Part shown: positions 57,814-64,000 of the stretch, one piece after another
Numbering within the stretch: position 1 is the stretch's first letter
How the letters are laid out: each line of letters starts with the position of its first letter
Assembly: GCA_016208105.1 (NCBI GenBank)
Contig: JACQYS010000022.1
Location: 248,001-312,000 of the forward strand
Source: Desulfovibrio sp.
GTDB taxonomy: Bacteria > Desulfobacterota > Desulfovibrionia > Desulfovibrionales > Desulfovibrionaceae
Length of the DNA: 64,000 nucleotides
Reading direction: 5' to 3'
Position numbers and translations under genes: made by a program
Notes under the pieces: generated by a model
The model's input: only the letters and a program-made list of their open reading frames with translations
The model's database searches: none
Told to the model about the DNA's origin: nothing

Positions 57814-59034
57814 CTAGGCCGGGACCGCCCCTTTCCGCTTCTGCAAATATTTGAGGACAAGGCTCAAGAGGGCGGCGGCGATCATCAGCATGGACGCCAC
57901 CTCGTAGGCCGCGGTGTAGGAGCCTGTGGAATCGGCAATCCTTCCGGCCAGCAGCGGGCCGAAAACCCCGCCCACGCCCCAGGCCGTGAAAATTATTCCG
58001 TAGTTGAGCCCGAAATTGGCCGTGCCCCAGTTGTCCGCGGTCACAGCCGGGAAAAGCGACAGGCACGCCCCGTAGCTGAATCCCACCAGGGACGCCCCAA
58101 TGAAGAAGGCCTCGCTGGTGGCGAAGGAGCCGAAGAAACTCATGGTGGCCGCCTGCATCACGCAGACCAGGGCGATGGTCCAGACGCGTCCGATCTTGTC
58201 CGAGACGATGCCCGCCACGATCCTGCCCGAGGCGTTGAACACGGCCAGCACGCCCACGAACAGGTAGCCCGCCTTGACCGCGCCTCCGGACTGGGTGGCC
58301 ACGATCCGGGAGAGGTGGCCGATGATCATGAGACCGGCCATGGCCGCACAGGCGTATTGGAGCCAGAGGATATAAAACTTCGCGGTGCCAAGCATGTCCC
58401 GCCAGGAACCGGAAGCGGGCGCGGCCCGGCCAGACGTCTTTGCCGACGTGGCGGCCACAGCCGGATTGACCAGCATCTGGGCGAGCAGGCCTGCGAACAC
58501 TGCGAAGGCCGCCCCCAGGATCATGAAGGATTTTCCAACCCCATACTCGCCCAGCAGATAGTTGGACAACGGCGCTATGATAACCGGTGCCACGCCGAAT
58601 CCGCTGACCACCAGACCGGTGATGAGGCCTTTTCTCTCGGGCGGGAACCACTTCACCGCCGCCGGGGTGGTGGACGAATAGCCCAGGCCGATGCCGGCCC
58701 CGGCCAATACGCCGAACCCGAGCAGCGCGGGGAGGGAAGCTTCCGGAGTGGCCAACCCGGCCACCATCAGGCCGAGTCCGGTCAACAGCGCCCCGGACGT
58801 GGCCACCAGCCGTGGGCCGAACCTGTCCTGGAGCCGTCCGGCCGGGATCATCATGACCGCGAAAACCGCGATGGCCGTGGTATACGGCAAAGACGCCAGG
58901 GTCTTGTTCCAGCCGAACCCTCCGGCTGCCAAGGGTTCCGTGAGCTGCTTGGCGAAGACGCTCCAGGCGTAGAGCACGCCCAGGGCGATGTTTAAGCCCA
59001 TGCCCGAGAATGTGACGATCCAACCTCTGTTCAT
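57814..59034 (-). CDS. OFA-family MFS transporter (oxalate/formate antiporter-like)
   Basis: 406 residues, 12 transmembrane helices. The first helix (GLNIALGVLYAWSVFAKQL) and FGVLAGAGIGLGYSSTTPAA followed by KWFPPERKGLITGLVVSGFG are typical of OxlT-like OFA transporters. The transported anion (oxalate, formate, lactate or sulfonate) cannot be read from the sequence. The ATG at 59034 has AAGGACT upstream. Downstream is the acetate transporter. Confidence 0.87.
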   Translation of the reverse strand: MNRGWIVTFSGMGLNIALGVLYAWSVFAKQLTEPLAAGGFGWNKTLASLPYTTAIAVFAVMMIPAGRLQDRFGPRLVATSGALLTGLGLMVAGLATPEASLPALLGFGVLAGAGIGLGYSSTTPAAVKWFPPERKGLITGLVVSGFGVAPVIIAPLSNYLLGEYGVGKSFMILGAAFAVFAGLLAQMLVNPAVAATSAKTSGRAAPASGSWRDMLGTAKFYILWLQYACAAMAGLMIIGHLSRIVATQSGGAVKAGYLFVGVLAVFNASGRIVAGIVSDKIGRVWTIALVCVMQAATMSFFGSFATSEAFFIGASLVGFSYGACLSLFPAVTADNWGTANFGLNYGIIFTAWGVGGVFGPLLAGRIADSTGSYTAAYEVASMLMIAAALLSLVLKYLQKRKGAVPA

Positions 59035-59197
59035 GCTTCAGTCCTTCCCTGGGGAGAAGGCGGGGAAGCCTGGAGCGAATACCAGAGCTTCCACACCGCG
59101 GGGGTGAATGGGATTGCCCGCATGCCCTCCTTTAACGGCAGGGCATGGATCGCAAGGTCAGACGTGCGGCTTGCAGGCACAAACAGGCGTGGTGGCC

Positions 59198-60313
59198 CTA
59201 TACTTCGTGGAGTTCGTACCTCTGAGTGCCCAGGCCGATCTCCTCGGCGTAGGTCAGCTGGAGATCGCCCATGGTGTGCTTCCAAAGGGCCTGAAACTTG
59301 TGTTCGCCCGGACCGTGGTTGGCGCTTAAGAGCGAACCGGACAAGCCGGACTGTTGATTCACCAGATCAAGGCAGGCTTTGTCAATGGCCACGGGGTCCG
59401 AGGAGGCAAGAATGCCGATGTCGGGCACGATGGGGGCGTCGGACCAGGAGGCGCAGTCGCAATCCGGGGTGATGTTCACCAGAAAGTTGAAGTAGCCGGT
59501 GCGGGCCTTGCGGCCTTTCACCGCGCCATAAGCGTACTCGACCATTTTTTCTGTGAACGGGCCGATTTCCGTGGCCCAGTCCATGCTTATGGCCTTGGGC
59601 TGGCATACGGTCAGGCATTCGCCGCAGCCGATGCACAGCTTCTTGTCGATGGAAGCCTTCTTGGCGGCAACCGTCACGGCTTTTTCCGGGCAGACCTTCA
59701 GGCATTCGGCGCAGCCGATGCACGCTCCCTGGCTGACCTGGAACCTGGGGGAGTGCTGGTCGCGCTTTCCGGCCGGAGGGGAGCAGCCCATGGCCAGGTT
59801 TTTAATGGCGCCACCGAAACCGGCCATCTCGTGGCCCTTGAAGTGGCTGACAGCCAAAAGCGAATCCGCCTCCAGTATGGCGGAGGCGATCTTCACTTTC
59901 TTGAAGTGTTTGAGTTTGACGCTCACTTCTTTCCAGTCGTTGCCGCGCAGCCCGTCCGCGATGATCATCGGGGCACCCGAGGTCTCAGGACCGAAACCAT
60001 GCAGAAACGCGGTGCGCAGGTGGTCCACCGCGTTGTGGCGTGAACCGGAGTACAGGGTGGCCGTGTCGGTGAGGAACGGGTTGGCCCCGTATTTTTTCAG
60101 TTTGTCCACGATGGCCCGAATGAGCACCGGGCTCACGAAGGTGTCGTTGCCGAGTTCCCCGAAGTGGACCTTGACCGCTGCCAGGGCCTCCTTGCCGGCC
60201 AGTTTCTTGAACCCGGCCAGCTCGAAGAGCTTGCCTATGCGGGCGAGTTTGTTTTCCTTGGGGCCCCTGGCGCGGAGGTTGGCGAAATAGACGGTGCTTG
60301 TTTTGGCGGCCAT
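59198..60313 (-). CDS. DUF362 protein with two [4Fe-4S] ferredoxin motifs
   Basis: 371 residues from the ATG at 60313 with AAGGAG upstream. The N-terminal DUF362 part (KVHFGELGNDTFVSPVLIRA, FKGHEMAGFGGAIKNLAMGC) is followed by two ferredoxin motifs (CIGCAECLKVCPEKAV and CIGCGECLTVCQPKAI) near residues 205 and 235, then NITPDCDCASWSDAPIVPDI. Such proteins are uncharacterised cytoplasmic Fe-S proteins in anaerobes, sometimes near corrinoid enzymes. No neighbour explains its role. It is monocistronic. Confidence 0.85.
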   Translation of the reverse strand: MAAKTSTVYFANLRARGPKENKLARIGKLFELAGFKKLAGKEALAAVKVHFGELGNDTFVSPVLIRAIVDKLKKYGANPFLTDTATLYSGSRHNAVDHLRTAFLHGFGPETSGAPMIIADGLRGNDWKEVSVKLKHFKKVKIASAILEADSLLAVSHFKGHEMAGFGGAIKNLAMGCSPPAGKRDQHSPRFQVSQGACIGCAECLKVCPEKAVTVAAKKASIDKKLCIGCGECLTVCQPKAISMDWATEIGPFTEKMVEYAYGAVKGRKARTGYFNFLVNITPDCDCASWSDAPIVPDIGILASSDPVAIDKACLDLVNQQSGLSGSLLSANHGPGEHKFQALWKHTMGDLQLTYAEEIGLGTQRYELHEV

Positions 60314-60492
60314 GTAAGGCTCCTTGAAAACGGTTGGCAGTGAAAACGATTCGTCAGGCGGTGCCATTTTGACTCCGGGTAACCGCAAGGTCAAGCCGGA
60401 CGACCAGATTGCCGGAGCCAGCGAAAATTGTCTTGCCCGCGCCGGAGTGTGGTGCTGAAATACAAGGCGACATATCGGTTTTGGAGAAAATC

Positions 60493-60939
60493 ATGTTTAT
60501 CCGCTTCCGCAGGTTTCTTCTCATTGCCATTCTCGTCTCGTCGTGTCTGCCGGCAGGGGCCTCTCTGGCCCAGGGGCCGTATTACCCGTACGGTCCGCCG
60601 CCCTCGCGCGACGACTACGAACGCGAGCGCCGCCGCGAGGAACGCGAGATGCGGAGGGAGGAGCGCGAACGCCAGAAATGGCAGGCACGCGAGGACGCCC
60701 GCCGCGCCTGGGAGGCCGAGGAGTGGCGCCGCCACCATGAGCGCTATTTCGGGGGAACGGTCATACAGCCGCGCCCCTACGAAAGCCCCGAGGCCTATGC
60801 CGCCAGAGTGCGCAACCAGTGCAACATCCGCTGGAACAGAGCCGTCTCCTACTGCAATACCATCCGCGATCCCTACCAGCGGGCGGCCTGCATAGCCAAC
60901 AGCAACAACGAACTCTACGAATGCCAGTCGCACTTCTAA
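60493..60939 (+). CDS. Small secreted charged protein of unknown function
   Basis: 148 residues from the ATG at 60493, with GGAG upstream. A signal peptide (FRRFLLIAILVSSCLPAGAS) precedes a Pro/Tyr stretch, a strongly Arg/Glu-rich helical region (ERERRREEREMRREERERQ, about residues 42-75) and a C-terminal part with four cysteines (NQCNIRWNRAVSYCNTIRD, AACIANSNNELYECQ) that could form disulfides. It is likely periplasmic. I do not recognise the family. Confidence 0.7.
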   Translation: MFIRFRRFLLIAILVSSCLPAGASLAQGPYYPYGPPPSRDDYERERRREEREMRREERERQKWQAREDARRAWEAEEWRRHHERYFGGTVIQPRPYESPEAYAARVRNQCNIRWNRAVSYCNTIRDPYQRAACIANSNNELYECQSHF

Positions 60940-61096
60940 CAAATGGGATGAACCTTGTGGCCCGGTTCCCGGCGCACAGGCTCGCGAACGGCTGGAAGCC
61001 GGCTCCCGGGTGGCGCTTTGGGCTTCAGCGTTGGTGTTCGGCCAGAGGTGGCCTCTTCTCGTGTTGGAACGGGCAGCCGGTCTGCCAGGGGAAATG

Positions 61097-63631
61097 ATGC
61101 CCATGCCCCTTGCCCTTCGCCTGGCACGGCGCGAGATGCGGGGCGGCATACGCGGCCTGTGGACCTTCCTCTCCTGCCTGGCCCTCGGCGTTGCCGCCAT
61201 CGCCTCGGTGGGCACGCTCTCCGAGGCCTTCAGAGCCGCCGTGACCAGCGAAGCTGCGTCCATCACGGGCGGCGACATCGAGATAAGCTTAAGCAACAAG
61301 CCGCTGAAGTCCGAGGAACGCGGGTTGGTCGATCCACTGGGCCGGGTTTCCGAGGTCCTGGAAATGAGGGCCATGGCCTTCAACGACTCGGTTCCCGGCG
61401 GGAAAAGAGCGCTCACCTCGCTCAAAGCCGTGGACAACGCCTATCCGCTGCTGGGTTCCTTGACGCTCTCACCGGCCATCCCCTTGGCCGAAGCTCTGGG
61501 CGAGCGGGACGGCGTGTTTGGCGCCGTTGTCCATCCGGATTTGTTGACGAGAATCGGCGCGAAACTGGGTGATACCATCGGCGTGGGCGACGCGCAGTTC
61601 CAGGTTCGCGGAGTCCTTTTGCAGGAGCCGGATCGCGCTTTCCGTTTGCTGGCCTTCGGCCCGAGGCTCCTGGTGTCCCTTACTGGAATGGAGCGCACCG
61701 GGCTGGCCCGGCCCGGCAGCATGGTCCGCTACGAGTACCGGCTGGCCCTGCCCGACGCCCGTAACATCGAGGCGGCGGCGCAAATCCTCAAGCAAGCCTT
61801 CGACGACCCGGGCATCCGGGTGCGCACGGCGGACGAAGCCGCCCCCACCATCAAAGAGGGCTTTACACGCCTGGGCGGGCTCATGGCCCTGGTGGGCTTG
61901 TCGGCCCTTCTTTTAGGCGGGCTCGGCGTTTCCGAAGCCGTGGCCGGGTATCTGGAAGTAAAGACCAGGACCATAGCCACGTTCAAGGCCATCGGGGCCT
62001 CGGGCAAACTCATTTTCTGGGTGTTTTTCCCGCAGATCATGTTTCTGGCCGTGGCGGGCATAGCCCTGGGGCTTCTTGCCGGAGCTGGCGTGGGCTATTT
62101 CGGCGCCCCGGCCCTGGCCCCAATATTGCCGGTAACCCCCAAGGCCGGGCTTTATCCCGGGGCGCTTGGCGTGGCCGGCCTGTTCGGACTGTTCACGGCC
62201 GTGGCCTTCGCCCTGCCGCCGTTGTCCTCGCGCACCAGGGTGTCGCCCCTGACGCTCTTTCGGGGGTACGCCGCGCCCATGCGCTCCAGGGCGGGTCTGG
62301 CTGCTGTGGCGATTTCCGCACTGATGGGTTTGTGCCTGGCCTGGCTGGTGCTTATGAGCGCCCCGGACTCCCGCCTGGGGTGGGGCTTTCTCGGCTCCGC
62401 CGCAGCCTGCGCCGTGGCCTTCTGGCTCTTGGCCAAGGCCTTAAGCCTTGTGGCCCGCCTGCTGCCCGCCCCTCGCGACCCCAGGGCCGCTTTGGCCATC
62501 CGTGGGCTGTACCGGCCCGGCAATCCCACCGGCCCGGTGGTGGCCTGCCTGGGGCTTGGCCTTACGGTGCTGGCCGCCGTGGCCCTGTCCGACGCCAATT
62601 TCCAGCACGCCATGCGCGAGGAACTTCCGGCCCAGGCTCCGTCATTCTTCTTTTTGGATGTGCAGCCCTACCAGTTGGACGAATTCAAAAACATACTGGC
62701 CTCTGTCGAGGGAGTGACGCGGGTGGAGACCGCCCCGTCGCTTCGCGGACGCATCGTGAAGGTGAAGGGGGTGCCCGCCGAGAACCTGAACGTGCCGGAA
62801 AACGTGGCCTGGGCCGTACGCGGCGACAGGAGCCTGAGCTACTCCGGCCAGATGCCTTCCGGCACGGTTTTGACGGCGGGCACATGGTGGCCGACGGACT
62901 ATTCCGGGCCGCCGCTCGTATCCCTGGACGCCGAGGTGGCCAAGGGGCTGGGGCTTGGCGTGGGCGACGTTCTATCCGTGAGCATCCTCGGGCGAGAGGT
63001 GGAACTGACCGTGGCCAGCCTGCGGCGCATCAACTGGCTCTCCCTGTCGCTCAACTACGCGCTTATTCTCTCCCCCGGTGTTCTCGAGAGCGACCCCATG
63101 AGCTACCTGGCCACGGCCTACGTGGATTCCTCAAAGCCCGACGCGGTCTCCCAGGTGTATGACCGGGTGAGCTCGCGTTTCGGCAACATAAGCATCCAGC
63201 GGGTGGACGAGGCCCTGGCCGACGTGGGCAAGCTGGCCGGGCAGATCGCCCTGGCGGTGCGGGCCTCGGCCGTGGTCACCCTTCTGGCCGGACTTCTGGT
63301 GCTGGCCCAGAGCCTGCGGGCGGCCATGGCCAGACGGGTGTACGAGACGGTTATCTACAAGGTCTGCGGGGCCACGCGCCTGGACGTGATGGCCATCATG
63401 CTCTGGGAGCACGGGCTGGCCGGGCTGGCCGCAGGGGTGGCGGCGCTGGTTCTGGGGGCCGGGTTGTCGTGGTTTTTCGTTACCCGCTACATGCAGGTGG
63501 AGTGGAGCTTCTTCGCCGGGCCGGTGCTTATTACGCTTGGGACCGCCATCGTGCTGACCCTGGTGATGTCGCTTTCCGGAGTGTGGCGGATATTGTCGGG
63601 CAAGGCCTGGCCGTATTTGCGAAACGAGTAG
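61097..63631 (+). CDS. FtsX-like ABC transporter permease (YbbP/LolE type)
   Basis: 844 residues. The first membrane helix (GLWTFLSCLALGVAAIASVG) is followed by a MacB-like periplasmic domain, an FtsX core (ALVGLSALLLGGLGVSEAVA; RTIATFKAIGASGKLIFWVF), then a second half with the same layout, ending in VYETVIYKVCGATRLDVMAI and membrane helices. It fits the large two-FtsX permeases (YbbP-like) that pair with an ATPase of the YbbA type; none is in the window. Start uncertain among ATGs at 61094, 61097 and 61103, because AGGGGA sits right before them. Its role may be lipoprotein or lysophospholipid handling in the envelope. Confidence 0.85.
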   Translation: MPMPLALRLARREMRGGIRGLWTFLSCLALGVAAIASVGTLSEAFRAAVTSEAASITGGDIEISLSNKPLKSEERGLVDPLGRVSEVLEMRAMAFNDSVPGGKRALTSLKAVDNAYPLLGSLTLSPAIPLAEALGERDGVFGAVVHPDLLTRIGAKLGDTIGVGDAQFQVRGVLLQEPDRAFRLLAFGPRLLVSLTGMERTGLARPGSMVRYEYRLALPDARNIEAAAQILKQAFDDPGIRVRTADEAAPTIKEGFTRLGGLMALVGLSALLLGGLGVSEAVAGYLEVKTRTIATFKAIGASGKLIFWVFFPQIMFLAVAGIALGLLAGAGVGYFGAPALAPILPVTPKAGLYPGALGVAGLFGLFTAVAFALPPLSSRTRVSPLTLFRGYAAPMRSRAGLAAVAISALMGLCLAWLVLMSAPDSRLGWGFLGSAAACAVAFWLLAKALSLVARLLPAPRDPRAALAIRGLYRPGNPTGPVVACLGLGLTVLAAVALSDANFQHAMREELPAQAPSFFFLDVQPYQLDEFKNILASVEGVTRVETAPSLRGRIVKVKGVPAENLNVPENVAWAVRGDRSLSYSGQMPSGTVLTAGTWWPTDYSGPPLVSLDAEVAKGLGLGVGDVLSVSILGREVELTVASLRRINWLSLSLNYALILSPGVLESDPMSYLATAYVDSSKPDAVSQVYDRVSSRFGNISIQRVDEALADVGKLAGQIALAVRASAVVTLLAGLLVLAQSLRAAMARRVYETVIYKVCGATRLDVMAIMLWEHGLAGLAAGVAALVLGAGLSWFFVTRYMQVEWSFFAGPVLITLGTAIVLTLVMSLSGVWRILSGKAWPYLRNE

Positions 63632-63700
63632 GGCGACCCCCCAAGAAGCGTGAGTGCTGTAGCGGAACTTGATCGACCTTTCGTTTCGATTGATTCCAAC

Positions 63701-63746
63701 AAAATAGCGGGACCCACCGAATAGTCGGTGAACCCCGCTTGGTTTT
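63701..63746. terminator. Bidirectional terminator between the FtsX-like gene and the end gene
   Basis: A two-part stem (63706-63711 AGCGGG with 63734-63739 CCCGCT; 63715-63720 CACCGA with 63725-63730 TCGGTG) with loop ATAG lies between convergent genes. T-rich stretches follow on both strands (TTGGTTTTG on plus, ATTTTGTT on minus). Confidence 0.75.
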
Positions 63747-63760
63747 GAGTATGGTCCTGG

Positions 63761-64000
63761 CTATTGTTCGGCCAGCCAGCTCCTGAACGCCCGCAGTTCG
63801 TCGGTCCAGTTGGTGGAAAGCCGCACTTCCAAAAACTGTTTGTACAGCTCGTCCACGAATTCCATGCACTGCTCCACCAGGAGAATCTTCTCCAGAAACG
63901 GCGCGTCCGGGTCGTCGCCTTCTTCCAGGCGGGTTTCGATCTTGGGGGTCTTGAGGCCGGACAGGGTAAAATCGTCCGATCCCAAAAGCACCATCCAGGT
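63761..64000 (-). CDS. C-terminal part of a protein running off the window (possibly RdgC-like)
   Basis: The frame is open to the window edge, so only the last ~79 residues are visible. They read WMVLLGSDDFTLSGLKTPKI and later LEEGDDPDAPFLEKILLVEQ and NWTDELRAFRSWLAEQ. By general feel the C-terminal layout resembles the tail of RdgC-type recombination-associated proteins of deltaproteobacteria, but I would not rely on this without the full chain. No membrane segment or cysteine cluster is visible. Confidence 0.5.
   Translation of the reverse strand, partial: TWMVLLGSDDFTLSGLKTPKIETRLEEGDDPDAPFLEKILLVEQCMEFVDELYKQFLEVRLSTNWTDELRAFRSWLAEQ

Overview
The window is GC-rich, densely coded DNA from a Gram-negative bacterium, most likely a sulfate-reducing member of the Desulfovibrionaceae. 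The evidence for that placement is gene content: a rubredoxin/rubredoxin:oxygen oxidoreductase pair next to a quinol-type cytochrome bd oxidase, futalosine-pathway menaquinone genes, a Tol-Pal envelope system, a multihaem cytochrome c complex with a Tat-exported four-cluster ferredoxin, an OFA-family anion antiporter and a PurS-PurL fusion. I see no prophage, insertion sequence, CRISPR array, tRNA or rRNA. The genus assignment is inference.

Layout. 1-2000: end of an AMIN-domain protein, a FlxA-like protein, and a guanidinium exporter (gdx) preceded by a clear guanidine-II riboswitch. 2040-5550: the rpmH-rnpA-yidD-yidC-jag cluster on the minus strand, with rpmH nested inside rnpA in another frame. 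5714-8263: LUD protein, flavoprotein, a structured intergenic repeat and an esterase. 8385-13488: cobB-tolQ-tolR-tolA-tolB-pal operon. 13840-20808: arsC, trmI, a radical SAM protein, RNase E/G, queH, hemW and two tandem exported paralogues. 21300-27313: a sigma-54 activator divergent from a four-gene redox operon (Tat ferredoxin, small membrane protein, octahaem cytochrome c fused to cytochrome b, DsrE-like protein). 27338-34253: thiL, flippase, gmhB, a GT39-type glycosyltransferase and mnmA. 34439-44418: ppsA, second FlxA-like gene with a sigma-28-type promoter, dgkA, a solute-binding protein, rrf2-cydA-cydB, an acyltransferase and rubredoxin-roo. 44809-56885: purL, two tandem solute-binding paralogues, an HDOD-GGDEF protein, polyprenyl diphosphate synthase, mqnB, a UDP-sugar dehydrogenase, menG and a small conserved gene. 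57172-64000: acetate transporter, OFA antiporter, DUF362 ferredoxin protein, secreted charged protein, an FtsX-like ABC permease, and a gene running off the end.

Most notable. The cytochrome gene at 24310-26802 is interrupted by one in-frame TGA (codon 103). The frame continues unbroken on both sides, the downstream part has no start signal or signal peptide of its own, and a perfect 7-bp hairpin with an AGUU loop begins 9 nt after the TGA, with the loop 16 nt after it, the geometry of a bacterial SECIS element. I read this as a probable selenocysteine-containing octahaem cytochrome c/b fusion that conventional gene calling would split in two. Other strong sequence-level observations are the guanidine-II riboswitch, the nested rpmH/rnpA pair with start codons 4 nt apart, an Rrf2 promoter whose -10 region lies inside an inverted-repeat operator, and terminator-like hairpins placed inside the rubredoxin-roo unit and in the leader of the menG unit.

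How the genes work together. Several units concern electron transfer and oxygen: the membrane c/b cytochrome complex, the menaquinone genes (polyprenyl synthase, mqnB, menG) that supply its likely lipid carrier, cytochrome bd and rubredoxin-ROO for oxygen reduction, and an Fe-S-type Rrf2 regulator over cydAB. A second theme is the envelope: membrane protein insertion (YidC, YidD), Tol-Pal, DgkA, heptose phosphate phosphatase, flippase, glycosyl- and acyltransferases and a nucleotide-sugar dehydrogenase.
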